64,000 nt of DNA, taken from positions 35,887-99,886 of the forward strand of contig JASAMV010002763.1 in assembly GCA_030248065.1 (NCBI GenBank). Direction: 5' to 3'. Under the pieces are notes generated by a model that saw nothing but the letters and a program-made list of their open reading frames with translations, did not search any database and was not told where the DNA came from. The first letter of the stretch is position 1; each line of letters starts with the position of its first letter. The stretch comes from Rhynchonema sp. JSB1_4 (Eukaryota > Nematoda > Chromadorea > Monhysterida > Xyalidae). The translations under genes were made by a program, and so were the position numbers. Of this stretch, positions 36,951-51,100 are shown piece after piece.

Positions 36951-38548
36951 TTTTTCTCCAAATAATAACAAGTTTTGAACGGAATTAAAAGAGATTTTGA
37001 GTGCAAAAATCACGAAAGTGTTCAAAAGTTGGTTTAAACCAAAAAAACCTAAATGCCAAATTTGCAGGGACAGCAGCAGCCATCAGTGTTTTTGTATACG
37101 CACACAGCCTGGACTGGCAGACGTTATCTTTAGTTTTGGTTGGTTCGGCTTGCTTGACTGCCCAGTGCGCCTGCTGGCACAGCAAGCATCTCCAACTCCA
37201 GTACCAACCAACCCGTCAGAACAGAAGCCATCCTTGCTGTGCATTTAACGCACTGTCGCTTTACGTACATATGTAATAGCGCAATGTGTTTTGCCGTGTT
37301 TTCTTACATGAACGTCTGTTGAGGCCCATGTGACAAGGCAGATGAAGTACTGTTTTGTACTGTGCGTTCCTGATGGAATTTTTTGTGACACTGGGGGCCA
37401 GGGTGATAAAAAGGGTTGCTAGATTTCAGAACTGTGTCTCGTTTACGGAATTGCGCTTGGGAAAAGGCGAAACGAGACTTGTGTCCACTGGTGTCATGCA
37501 CAAAGAGGTACCTGGGACTGTGATGCCCAATGACCTGCGGTTCACTCGCAAGTTATACACGCGTACGTACTTCAATTTTCAAAAGGCTGAGCAGTTTGTA
37601 CAATGATGATGAGTACAATTCGAATGTGTGATGTGAATAATGGAGTTAAATGTGAAATTCATGTTCACAGGCGCTGGGTGTATCTGCGTCACGGCCACAA
37701 AGGGAGCTTGTCTGCATGGGCACTCACTGGGTTACCATGGTTACTGCGAACATTCGTTTGGCTGACACGGCTTGCATGTGCACTAATTTTCAGCTATTTT
37801 TGCTCTGTTTTTATATTTTTTCGTCAGGATTCTATCTCTGAATGCACGTTATTTATTTTTGCAATTAATAAAATATGCGACCGGTACTTGCGTGGATTGA
37901 CAAGGTACAGGACGATGATGGCACTGAACATTGGTAAGCTACAGTATAGCTGATTTTCTTTATGTGCATTGTTGTCATTTCATTTTTTCTTCTTGTATGT
38001 CAACGCAATACTTCTCTGTTCAGTCAAAAACAAAACATTGTTGTGAATGCGTACTTTATTCAATACCAATACCATTATCTCAGTATTATATCATAGGGTA
38101 TTGAATTCGCACAAATACAATATAACAAATTGGGCTGTCTGTCTCCCACACACAACTGCTTGTCATCCCGGTGTTTGTAAATAACGATGGACTTGAAACA
38201 TCACTCAGAGGGGCTCAGCGAAAAAGCATAAATAAAATTCTAATGGTATCATATTGTATCACTGCTCATTTCGGTCACCTATCGCGGTGGAAGTAGTGCC
38301 TGAAACAGAAGGCAACTGTTTCGTTGTTCCAGTTGAGCTCTACATCGTATACTAGGTAGTTTAGGCTTAGGCTCAGGGTCGGGCTTTTCAAACGTTTTGT
38401 CCTGAGCCTTGTCAAAAATTATGTTGTAGTGTGTGTGTGTCAAAGTTCGTGATTGGTACTGTGTCTAGCCTTTCACAACTTGTATGAACTACAGACCTAT
38501 GTACATCACCAAGGTTTAATTCATGGACATTCCGTTGCTAACCGTCAT
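36951..38548. other. Intergenic stretch, nothing firm
   Basis: Open frames near 37001-37276 and 37603-37953 on the plus strand were examined. They lack splice context and family resemblance. The likely promoter of the dehydrogenase gene lies just right of 36950, and the flp-1 3' untranslated region just left of 38549. Confidence 0.4.
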
Positions 38549-40560
38549 CTAGCCAAAACGAAGAAAGTTCGGCTTGCGTTTGCCGAATCGCAAAAAGTTG
38601 GGCTTCCTCTTGCCGAAACGGAGGAAGTTGGGTTTGCGCGCTTCGCGTTCCATCTCGTCCTGTGAACAATAAAATTTCTTCACAAAAAGACTGAGTGAGC
38701 CTAGACAGCTAAAATGTAACCACTCTTCTGATTAAAAACATGCATACATTATGGGCATAGTGCTGCAGCATGCGGTCATCTCTGGCTAGCTGTATTACCA
38801 TTTTCTGCGTGTCATGTTTTATTGAAAAAATTGATGTTTCTGAAACTTTTCGGTCGGGATAGCAACATAAATCTTTATCCGTATACTACGTGATGATGTT
38901 ATAACAACCGTAAAAATTTGTCACACAGTCTGTTTTGTTGAGGACCATAGGCCAGGACTGGGGCCCACGATTTTTTACTTTTCATTCGGGCCTAATCGGA
39001 TTTGGAGGACCGTATATAAAAAATTCAAGCCAAATACCCACATTTCAGAGCCCAATTCTCAAATATTTTGCGCTTCGCGCCAGTTCATCGCTATATTTTC
39101 CTGGGAAGACAACTATCATTTCTAAGCTCTGGTATGAAAAGGATCAACTTTTGCAAAAAAAATTTTCGCACATCTTTCACCATTTTGAACTTTTTCACTT
39201 TTCGACATCTCATACCGGCAGACCGGGGCCAGGCCGACCACCCCCACCGGGCCGGACCACGATTTTCTTTGACTTTGCGACCGAGCCGAGGTAACCCGGC
39301 CCGATCCTGATCTCTGTTGAGGACCAAAGCTTAGAAATGAAGAAAAAGCTCAACGCACATCCGACTTCTTGCCGAATCGTAAGAAATTCGGCTTCCTTTT
39401 GCCGAAACGGAGGAAGTTGGGTTTGCGTCCGAAGCGGAGGAAGTTCGGGTCACTCGGGTCGGCCCGTTTGCCGAACCGCAAAAAGTGCGGATTGTCTGAA
39501 TCGGCCTTGCCGAATCGCAAGAACGTTGGCTGCGCGCTGTCGTCCGACTTGGCGATACGATAGAACGCGGCGAGGTCCTCGGGATTGAAGCCTGATGCGA
39601 AAGCGGAAATTGCGTAAACTTGTCGTGCCGGAAAATCGCGTTTGAACACTGACTTGTCTAGTTCCGACACACGATGAAGATCAACTGCGTGTACATCCAA
39701 GGCCTCCAGTATGGCTGGCAAAGCTATACTTGAAGCATGGCATACGATTGAAAACTCGCCTCTAACGAAACTAAGGAATCCGCATGAACAGCGGAAACTT
39801 CATCGACACCACCGCGTCTACAATAAGCTCTCACGGCGCGTGTTACCCAAGTTCCTACACGTATGTATGTACGTAGGTATGTACCACGTCGGTGGAACTT
39901 GGCACAACATAATATTTGTATGTAGGTGTGATAACAGGGAGACAAGTTCTCAGAGTCGGCAATGACGGTAAGAAGCCTGATGCCACAACCAAACACGCTC
40001 GGAATAAAATGGGACCCTCTTTATTCATACCTTCCGATCGTTTTCCAAATCGGAGGAAGTTTGGCTTGCGTTTTGCGAGCTCGCCAATGACTGAAATGAC
40101 ATAAATTAGGTATTTTTTTTAGTTTCTGAGCTAAACCCTAAAAAACAAATGTCTGAAGCGCACTCCACTTACAATCTTCTGGGTTTTTATCGCAGTTTTC
40201 ACCGAGATAGTGTTGCACCATCAGCTGGTCATCTTTGTTCAACGATCGGTAGATTTTACAGAATTCTGAACTTTCGTCGTTCTCTGGGTGATCTGGGCCA
40301 CAGCATTCGCTGCGTACCTCAAGGGAGAAAACAAGCAGTTAGGCCATGGGCCTCGTGCCATTCCGTAACTCCTTCCCATGAACTGCACGGCCTTTGAGAA
40401 GTTCTAAAGAAAGTTTTTCGCAGACCATTACGACCTCAACGCTATTGTTGAATTTCTATGTTGTCGAATGGTTCATGTTGTTAATTAATATCACAAGCAC
40501 CCCAAAGCTCACCTGCGCTGCTAAACACAGCAACAGGCTTGAAAGCACTATTGCCACCAT
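38549..40560 (-). CDS. flp-1: FMRFamide-like neuropeptide precursor FLP-1
   Basis: Exons on the minus strand: 40560-40513, 40317-40173, 40090-40031, 39723-39359, 38659-38549; 729 nt, 242 residues, phases consistent. Exon 1 is the signal peptide ([16 protein letters not shown]). Exon 2 has the conserved ECC...EFC...YLGENCD region of nematode FLP-1. Exon 3 gives one KPNFLRFG. Exon 4 gives [29 protein letters not shown] and two KPNFLRFG. Exon 5 (after DEMEREAR) gives three more KPNFLRFG; the last ends at the Gly codon right before the stop. That makes nine RFamide units, six identical. Dibasic or single basic sites separate them and Gly supplies the amide. In C. elegans FLP-1 peptides modulate locomotion and egg laying; secretion from neurons is expected. 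Confidence 0.93.
38948..39314. mobile_element. Insertion with 12-bp direct repeats in flp-1 intron
   Basis: TGTTGAGGACCA occurs on both sides (38936-38947 and 39315-39326). The ends show rough inversion (GGCCAGGACTGGGGCC against GGCCCGATCCTGATC). The interior has GC-rich blocks ending CCGGGCCGGACC. It sits in the fourth intron of flp-1, just before the exon coding the final three peptides. A 12-bp duplication is long for a cut-and-paste element, so the class is open. Confidence 0.5.
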
Positions 40561-42176
40561 ATTAGCGTTGTACCCTCGTAGCGGTCGGGCTAAAATGGAA
40601 ACTTCTACGCTTAAGTTTGAAATCTACGTTCAAGATCAAAGTCGTTTTATTCGTTTTTACGGATAATATCCTGGGCAGACTGAACAGGAAAACTGACTGG
40701 TATACGGTAATATACCAGGAAAAGATTGATATTTATACACGACCCATCTGGCCTGAAAATGTGTCACTAATCTAATCATAAACCAACCACATGTGTACCG
40801 AGTACCGGTCATGGTTATGGTATTGAGACGGCTCTAAATTAATTTTCGTTCAACGACAAACACTGAACCAATCCAGCGGTGTCATAAGCAGTTGTTGTTA
40901 GCAAAAAGCGTGCGTCATTGGTGTGTCTCCTTGAACTTTGTTGGGTCCCAAAGTTGGGAACTTAGGGTTGAGCAAGATAAAAAACCAAGGACTTTGAAAC
41001 TCTGCACGTCACGTACAGACACAGTATGTAAATCATGTTATCCTTGGTAATCCTAATTTAGAGAAACTGGACGGCCTTACACCACACCTGGCCGTAATCT
41101 GATGGTGGTGGAATACAAACTATGTAAATCGTTTTGTGAAGCATTGAGTGCCTGAAACAAAAAGCTGCCGCCTCAAAAACGCGTGACATTTCAGTCACTC
41201 TCTTACATTGTGTTGCCGTTCAGAGCATCCAAATTGTAGGTACCGCCCCGTACCCAGCAATCTATGCGTCCTTATTACCCCCTGACCGCATGCGTGCACT
41301 TGAAATATTTGCTTTTGTTTCCGTATGCCTCTCGTCATGTCAGCAACACCTGAGACCCAGGCGCTATATACTTGGAACGGACGCCCACGGAACTCGTGCC
41401 AAACAATGTTTCACCCAGTACAGTCCATGTTTTTGATTGTGAGCTCATGCATGGCGAAACTTTCCACATATTGTCGCTTTGGCTGCAATTTGGGCCCGCC
41501 CGCAGCTCTTTGCGCTGCCAATCCCTACAAGGATGGTAGACTGTATTGCTGTCTTATACACGTATCTCTTCCGAGAAGAATAGACGATGACACTGTACAT
41601 GGCAGGTGCGTCATTGGAATCTGCTTGAAGCGACAAAATTTGATCAGAACCAAGTTGAATGACGCACATGGTCATTTTTTCGTCACGCATGTTTCTGATA
41701 AGATAAGTTGAGATTGAGTGCATTCACCCATGCATTTGTATACGTTGGTTGCGCTGCACAAACTGGGGAACATTTTCAAATTGAAATGCGAGGACTTGAC
41801 TCAGTGTATTTCGTCAAACATTATACGCCAACCGGAACATTACGGCACCTTTGGCAGTTGTGGGACTAGAGAGTGCGAATGGTCTATCCTGATTGTGTTG
41901 AACTGATGACATTTTTCCGGCCGATGACTATTCGACTCAAATGTTCACAATGCCCGTGATTTCCATTCGTGCAATAACGTGTAATCTAACCCAACAACAG
42001 CAGTGAGGTTGCTGTTTTTCACATCATTAGTGCACTAATCATGCGAATGCGAATGCACAAGATATAATTACTTTGATCACAAGAAAGGACGTGAGAGAAG
42101 TTCGTTGGGTGAATGGGCGTGAAACATCACTACGCTACTAACCCTAATGTGCCACTGTCGTTTCAGCGTGTGGGAT
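40561..42176. other. Divergent promoter region of flp-1 and IFT122
   Basis: flp-1 starts at 40560 going left, and the first IFT122 exon I can place begins at 42177 going right. The N-terminal exon of IFT122 (about 15-20 residues in other animals) must lie here but I could not pick one. Nothing else is recognisable. Confidence 0.45.
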
Positions 42177-45100
42177 TTGACGTTCAAGCCTGATGGCTCC
42201 GAGCTGTTGGTTGCAGCCGACAACAAAGTGTTGGTCTATGATGGTATCGAGGGCTCACTGCAACACGCGCTCAAAGGTATACAACCACTGGAATTGTCAC
42301 AAATAGCACGTAGCAGGTAGCACATCATGCAATACTTGTCTTCCTTGCCGCATTACAGAGGACGGATTGAGAATGCCGTAGAAATTGAACCTTTAATCCC
42401 AAGTTTAACATTCGGTCTCGTACTAAAAAAATTGCATAGGACTGGCGATTCCTGCGCGCAAAGTGTGTTTTTAGGAGTACCGAGATAAAATGCGTGCGGT
42501 GGCAGAATTGATGTAATATGCGCTGGAATAGAATGTCACCTCACGCAGGTCATAAAGATACGGTGTACTGTGTGGCGTACTCGCACGATGGGGAAGTGTT
42601 CGCATCTGGCTCTGCAGACAAATCGGTGATAATTTGGAATGAGAAACATGAAGGCACGCTCAAATACAGGTGCGAAACCGATAACAACTAGTTGAATTAT
42701 TTTCTGACGTGTTCCAATAATTGCATGTAAATTACTTTGCAGCCACGGCGAGGCGATACAGTGCATTGCGTTCTCACCAATCACCGTTACGCTGCTCACG
42801 TGTGCTGTAGTGGATTTTGGTAATTTTGGGCCGATTGACAAACTTGGCATTGGATTGAATCAGATATACGCTGTGCACGGGACTTTCTGTTGTCAAGAAT
42901 ACGTGGAGAGTGCCAATAGTTAATCTCGAACCATCCTGAATGCCAGAAGTCACAGCACCACCAAGCAAGCCCATCCGATACCCAGCTTGATGTCGGGTTT
43001 CTCTCTCGGATCACTTAGATAGCTTATTCTCCATAGTATAACCCAAACCTCAAACAGTTCTTGGTCCAGGGGCGTCATCTGTCAGTCTGCGCACTGTATC
43101 TTCACCAAATATAGTGTCTTCTGTTGCAGGTTTGTGGACGCAGACCAACAAGACAGTGACCAAGCACAAAATGTACAGTCGCGCGTGTTCGTGCACGTGG
43201 ACGCACGATGGCACTTACTTTGCGTTGGGATTGTTCAACGGAACCATCAGCATACGGCAGACATCGGTGCGCGAATGGTGTTGTACAGTCTAACCGCTTT
43301 ATAGTGGGCCACAATTTCGTTAGACCCAGAAGGCTAGATACATGCATACATGCACTACGCTTGGATGAGAGATACATAGGATACATAGTACCTAGCAGTG
43401 ACAGGTTGGAGACCCAACCCAACTCATTTAAAATTAGGTTTATTGTGACTCTGCCTTTGTCCAGATTACCTATAGTAAATTTCTAATTTCGTTGCCTTAT
43501 GCATTCTTACAGACGCAGGGAAACTCCCTTTTGAAGTCGAAGCAGGCAACAAGCTGAACACACAGTGAACAAGCCACGCAGCTGACACACACAGCTTGTG
43601 TGGTTGAAATATTCGAAGCGCACACGACTGCCTGGGGGCCCATAGGGCCCAGCCACAGTGTGGGCCTCGCAAGCTTTGGGCCCCCTGGGCCCCCAGGTAG
43701 AAATGTATGTGAAAAAGCGTTGGGCCCCCTGGGCCCCCAGGTAGAAATGTGCACGCGCTAACATCTGCATGCATGCGCTATGCGCATGTTTCTTGAGATA
43801 AAGATAAGGTAATAATGGTGCAAGCTCATCATGTCGTGCACTTTAACCACCAGTGCGTGTTCAAGCGGTACCTGTACGTGCACATCACGGACTGCTAGGA
43901 ACCCGAAGACGGCCCCTATGGTGAAGGCGACAATTGGGTGGTCCTGCATGTCCCGTCACTCGCAATGCTACAAGGTACGAAGCCGGCACACAAAAAACAG
44001 TTTGCACTGCTGCAACTGTACAAATTCTTCGATTGTGAAATCGAAAAGTTACCCTGGTTTCAACCAAAAAAAAAGTGAACCCACCGCGGTTACCACTGCT
44101 GAGCAGAACGACACCGATGACTCACTGAGTGATTGAGTGACTGACTTTTGATTTGACTTCATTCCGTGGTTGGTCAACTGACTGATGTTTTTTGTTGCTT
44201 TTGAAATTTGAATGTTATTCTGCTGTTAACAATTACAACCTTACATTTGCTGACATTTTATGACTCATAATTGAAATTGCAGCCTTGTTCTCCGTATCCA
44301 TCTCTATATACGTACATATCTGATCAATTTACAGAACTAATTATGCGCAGTACACCATGAGAATGAAATTCCGCCGTACTGGCATTTTTCAATAGTCATT
44401 TTCTTCATTGTCATTTCAAAGGACAGTCTGGTGCGCGCGCGTGCGCGCGGCATGCACGACCGGATGCACGTGCAAACGCAGTGACACAAATTTGCATGAA
44501 AAACAAAATAAAGATCGAATTGGGGGCCCAGGGGGCCCCAAAAATGGATAATTCGCGCGCGCGCGAAAGTTAATAGATTACAATTGCAGAAATGTCTAAC
44601 TGCTACCTGGGGGCCCACAGCTGCTACCTGGGGGCCCACACCCGTCTCAAACCGCAAAAAATCTGCATGTGTGACATTTCTAATGCACGTGGACATATAT
44701 AGTTGACACCCTGTAATTCCAATTCATATTTCTGCCTTTTTGGACAAATCTGCATTATATTCTTCAACACTATGGGCCCGATGGGCCCTCTGGGCCCACA
44801 GGTAGTTATGGCCCGTGGCTTGTCGGCTGTGTGATGAGTATGTTGCCTGCCTCGACTTCGAACGGGAGTTTCCATGCGTCTGTAAGAATGCATGAGGCAA
44901 CGAAATTAGGAATCTACTATTACCATGTTTACATTCCAGGACCAAGAAGAGGTGACCAAAATCGATATGTCCACCGACTCACCTATCTGGAAACTGAGCT
45001 TCAATCCGACGAAGTATAGACCAACCAGAACTTATGAGACGACTTATTTTGAAGTTGACTTGTACGGATCCAATAATGTTCCGGTTCCACGTATTTCGGA

Positions 45101-48100
45101 AATGAAAGAAAGAGAAACGCGTGTATTTTTAAAAAAAACACGCTCTGCACCTCGGTGCGTAAATTCCCTTTTGACTCCCAAAACATTTGTGCGTTGAACG
45201 ACGTTGCTGTTCGCGTAAGCACGCAACAAGTTGAGGTCAGCCAGCTGGAACTTGTCATCATGTCTCTCGGCCCAATCTCTTTCTTTTGTTTGCGAAAACA
45301 CGTGTAACGGGCTCATTTTTTGAGTCTGACCAAGCACGCTTTAAAAAGAGTCGTCTGATGAGCACGTGGCTGGACTATACGCAAGACATTTATTTTCACT
45401 TTCCTATTTGAAACGATGGTCGAAACTTGAAACTGTGTTGTTCTCATTTGCAGAGTCGACCCCACCCGACGGCCAAGTCTGGCAAAGGACAATTCAGAGT
45501 TAGTGTGGTTATTATAACTACGCTGATGTTGACCAGTTCACTTCAAAACCGTTAACCACAAAGCAAGCCAGCTGTTCAAAACTGTTTCGTTTTGAGAAAA
45601 TTGCTTTGCTCGATTCAGAGATACTCCACTCTCATCGGCGACATTCGTGCTCGTGGTCGCTTGTTGGGACAAACACTTGTATTTTTATGACCTCGACGGG
45701 AATCCGGTAGGTAACAGCTTTATATGGTTTCAGTGAAACACCAGCCTTTTGGTCAAATGGCACCATATTGGACCAAGCAACAATGTTGATTACAAACTTG
45801 ATGATTGTGGTTGGGTTCGAATCCCACACTTTTTGAACAGAAAGCTCCAAATTGGATTGTACAAATGCTAATCTTTGTTGCAGATCGGCAGCGAAGTGTC
45901 CCTTGCGTTCGACCCATGTGCCCTGGGCTTCTTTTCGATCGGTGATTTCCTGCTCATCGGTGGTTCGAATCGATATCTGAGTTTGTACAGTCGTGAGGGC
46001 ACAAACCTGGGCACAATATGTCAGCTTGAATCATGGGTGTGGGTCGTCGCCACCCGGCCACGCTCACAATTTGTGGTTTGTATACATGTACTTAACGCAG
46101 TGGTGTGCTGATGGTGCTTACCTTGATACCACAGTCTGTCCTCTTCTCCTGGTGTGAGAATACTGCACATATTTTTGTTTTTTAACTCTCATAAAATTGA
46201 GTACCAAGGATAAAGTGAAGCATCAAACTTTTCAGATGGGCCATTATCAAGCACATGCATTGCAGGCACATTGTTGCAGGTTGTGGGAGGCGCGGACGGC
46301 ACACTGGCGTGCTATCAACTTCTGTTCAGCACTGTACACGGTCTGCACAAGGAACGATATGCGTACAGAGAGAACATGACTGACGTTATCATACAGGACT
46401 TGTCGAAAGATATGAGAGGTTGGGCTATAAGTTCGGCACGACGCTTTTGCTTTTCCAACTTGAAATATACAATTTGGGTGGATGCAGCGAACCGTCTTTT
46501 TAGTGACGTTAGCGGTAATTTGGTTCACTAAAATTGAACATGAAATAGATACGACAGAAACGGCAAACCACAAAATTGCTATATTCTCAAAAACGGAATC
46601 GACTGCATACTTTGAGATTCGCTTTCAGTCCGAATTCGCTGCAAAGATCTGGTGCGCAAAGTGGCCGTCTATCATCACAGATTAGCGGTTGGTGTTCTCA
46701 TCTTTGACCACCATGTGGCATCTCCTTATCTAGCAAAAAACTACATAATTCAGGTACAACTCAAAGACCGCGTCAACATTTATCGACAAATTTCTGGAGA
46801 TCGCGAGACCGATCATCTGGAGTACCGTATTATTGAGCGAATCCAGAAGAACTTTGACTGCAGCTTGTTGGTGATCTGCGCACAACATCTGATACTGTGT
46901 CAAGTAAATTTTAATGCTTTTTTATACTTGGAAAAAATTTACAACTGGATTTCACGACTAACGAAAACTTATTCAGGAGAAACGTCTGCAATGTTACGAC
47001 TTTCGCGGGCTGAAAGTGCGAGAATGGCTGCTCGATGCTCTGATTCGCTATATAAAAGTGGTCGGTGGACCACCGGGAAGAGAAGCGATACTGGTTGGGC
47101 TGAAAAACGGAGAGGTACGATCCAGAACAGTTGCAGTCAACGTACTCTGCCTCAGCCATATACTCTGCTGTTATTGAGGTCACGTGGTCGCCTGGTGCAG
47201 TTGCAGTGATGATTGCCTGGCGACCACCCATCTGTGAAATCAGGTCCAGACCATCAATCAAACAAACGACATCGCTGTACAATTCACATTGCTTGCACAG
47301 GTGCAAAAAATATTTGTCGACAATCCGTTCGCTATCAAAATGCTGCAAATCAAGTCGTCAGTGAGATGTTTGGACATCAGCATTGATCGCACGCGATTGG
47401 CAATAGTCGATGAACACACGACTTGTAACGTGTATGACACGAATAATGGCGAACTGCTCTATCAGGTGATTTTTCTTGATTTTATGTATCTATGATGTTT
47501 CACTGAGATAAAGATATAAACGTTCGTTTATATACAATGTACAGTGGGTTGTTTCATGATCAGCATCGTTGTCCCCGATCCTATTCTATGCGATCACCAG
47601 ACTCTACGGCAAATATTCAAACAACATTACTTCACACACGCAGGAGCCGAACGCGAACAGCGTTGCGTGGAACAGTGACAACCGCGATCTGCTGTGTTTC
47701 TCGGGCAATGGTGCCCTGAGCATCAAGGCCAGGGACTTTGTCGCATATCAGCAGCGAATGCAGGTAAACTTTTAATTGTAAACAAGGCCCACCGGAACAC
47801 TGATCAAGCTTTACCTTGCTATTTCAGGGTTTCGTTGTCGGCTTCTCCGGCAAGCGTGTGTTCTGTCTGCATCTGTACGCAATGACGTCACTCGAAGTGC
47901 CGCTCTCCAATCAACTCTATCAGTATTTGGAGCGGAATTTGTTCACGTTGGTGTCCGCTGTGATTGACAGTTGACAACCAACAGCGCGATTGTTTCTTTG
48001 AGAGCAGAGTTCAGCACTTCCGAAATCTGGTTCAATCTCGAAACATTTCTTCGGCCACCGGCATACAGTGTGTATACGTTTGGACTGTCGGGTGTTCGTG

Positions 48101-51100
48101 TGTGCGCAGCCTGAAGTCAATATGACATGAACTTTACAGCGTGTGTTTAGTTGCCCGTTTTCAACCGGGGACGGACTGTCGGTGCACCAGGCCATCGTCA
48201 GTGCGGCAAATGTACCAAGCCACTCTTAATTCAACCATCCAGCATCGTTTTTACAGCGAGGCCTACGAACTAGCGTGTCTGGGTGCAACCGAGTCCGATT
48301 GGCATGTACTGGCAATGTCGGCGTTGCACAGTTTCGATCTGAACACCGCAAAGAAGGCGTTCCATCGAATCAGGAACTCGCGATTTCTACAGCTCATTTA
48401 TGACATTGAGGTAGGTATATGTATGTACATGTACATAGGTAGGTATACTGTACTTTTGTGAAACATCAGCCGATGATGTTTCGCAATTTCAGATTCATCA
48501 GTTCCGGTACAGTCTACGCTCGTTGTATTGAGTTGCTTTAGATCCCACGTTTTCGACCAGAACAGAGTTTGGAGTGTTTGAATGCACACGTCATATACCT
48601 ATGTAGCTGTGGCTGACCAGATACATAGCAACTATAAAGATAGAAGACTGCATGGTTTTACAGCAACGCCAAAAACGCGGCGAGGGCAACCAGACGTGCT
48701 ATCTGGCGGACATTGTCGCGTATGAGGGCAACTTTGATGAAGCGGCACGGCTGTACACCGAGGCCAATCACGAACAGAACGCACTCGATATGTTCACCGA
48801 TCTGAGAATGTTCGAAAAGGCACAGGTTTGATTTTGCTGTTGCGCATTCATTCAAATTTTCGATTATTTCTGCAATTTCCGTGGTCTCTCGTCATTCTCA
48901 TCAAATATATCCCGTTCCTTCCTGTTTGCAGCAACTGCTGTCTAGTGTGAGTGGTGACACGCAGAAAACGCTAATTCGCAAACGAGCCACCTGGGCTGAG
49001 AACAGCAATGACGCCAAAACGGCCGCTGAGATGTATATGAGTGCTGGCGATTACGACAAGGCCATTGAATTGATGATCGCCAACAACTTTCTCGACATGT
49101 GAGCGTTTTGATTGGAAATGATCATAACTAATTTATTGATTAGCATTGATCGATTCGCTTTTCGACTGGTAAATTGATTAATTGATTTATGGATTTACTA
49201 TGTGCTTTTCAACAGGTTGATAACGTTGGCGCGTAAACTCGACCGAACCGAAGTTGGACCGCTGAAGACAATCGCACGACATTTTGTCGACACAAACGAA
49301 TTCTCGATCGCTGCCGAAATCTACACGACGCTGAACGACGCACGATCACTGGTGATGATGTACGTGCACGCACAGCTGTGGGAAGATGTGCGTTACGGGT
49401 GGTTTTTATGTCTGTCTCACTGATGTGACAGAGTCCGGTCTTGCACAATGAAACGGGATTATCACCAAAGACCCACTGGTACCTATGTACCGATCAAAAT
49501 TTTACATCCAGCAATGACGCACCCCATGCAGGCATTCGCTGTGTGCAACTCCAACCCCCAATATCGTGATGACGTCTATTTGCCGTACGCCCGATGGCTG
49601 GCTGAAAACGATCGGTTTGAGGAGGCGCAGAAAGGTTGACCACTGCGCAGCCATACAACTCAAATTCAGGATGGGACCACATGTATACATTATGCATGTA
49701 AATTGCTAATCTTCCAGCGTACCACAAAGCCGGTCGCGAATCGGAAGCACTTCGTGTGCTCGAACAACTGACCGATAATGCGATGAGGGAGAATCGATTC
49801 ACCGATGCTGGATACTACCATTGGATGTTGAGCATGCAGTACTTGGACAGGGCTAAACGTGCGCTTATCTGTTGTCCGTTACAGTCTACAATCCTAATGC
49901 TTTTCTCAGTGCGAACGAAATTCCGACAATTCACAATAGACTGTCCTATTCGTTCATTAAACAAACAAATCCGCCGCCATTTTCAGAGGAACCTGAGAAA
50001 AAAGCGACGTTCATGGAGCAGTTCTGGGACAGTCAGAATCACTCGGAGGTGTTCTACGCGTATCAAGCCATACATCGCTACTTGGTTGGTGTCTGATAGC
50101 GCGTGTTTACCGGGCATGACTTGTTTGTGGAAAGCATTATTTTGCCCGGTTTCGGACCGAGTTTTCCAATTGGTTTGAAATTGTCGGGGGATCGAAATCG
50201 AATCGATCAGTCTGCAACAGTGGTCAAGAACCGTTTACCATTTTTGCAACTAATTATATAAAAAAATTTTAGGCAGAGCCATTCACATCGTATCAACCAG
50301 AGGCGTTGCTCAACATCGCACGTTTTGTGCTCAGTCATTGCAACGCTGGCCTGCCACCCACACCGCAACACGTCTCACTCGTGTGCGTTCTGATTGGATT
50401 TCATGATGTTTCGCGGATACACAGTCTAGTCTTTATAGTGACGCTCCAGCATTAGAACCAAAATGCCATGTATTCCGATCACGTCACCGGATTTAGGCTC
50501 GATTGTATTCGTCCCTACCACCAATGCAGTGTTCTCCACATAGCCAAATGTTTCAGTGGAGTGTTGTACACCCTGGCCAAACAAGGCAATCTGTTGGGTG
50601 CCTACAAGTTGGCACGACACGCGTACGAGCGACTGCAGAAGCTGCGAGCGCCGGCTCGTTTTCAGGTGCGTACCATTCTCTGCGCAGTGCACTGTTGTCT
50701 TCATTTCTTTTTGCCATTCAGGAAATTTTCGAATGACATTTTGTGCGATTGCTTGTCAGTTTTGACTGCGGTTTAGCGTCGAAGCTACCGACCAAAATAA
50801 ATGACCGATTTTGACACTCACACCCGAATCAAGTAATCTCAGAAAGGCGTGTAACATCCTGAATGTCAAAATAAACAATATACTTTGACACATTTGTGGT
50901 TAACCGACGAATGAATTGATGACGAACACCAAGCAACCGTATTGTCGTTTTTTACCTCAAAATATCATCGGTCACATATTTTCAGCAACTGATCGATCTG
51001 GGCACGATCCAGATTCGATCGAAGCCATTCCACGACAACGACGACCTGCAGCCGACGTGCTATCGATGCGGCATGTCGAATCCGATCGTGGCACCCAACC

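Noticed and set aside
37603..37953. 116-residue ORF with hydrophobic LACALIFSYFCSVFIFF
   Set aside because: No acceptor/donor logic or partner exons; hydrophobicity comes from T-rich DNA.
39001..39327. GC-rich ORFs on both strands with [13 protein letters not shown]
   Set aside because: They lie within the insertion in the flp-1 intron, lack splice context and read as low-complexity repeat translation.
41325..41711. ORF MPLVMSATPETQALYTWNGR as a possible first exon of IFT122
   Set aside because: It shows no similarity to the IFT122 N-terminus and no donor in the required phase was evident.
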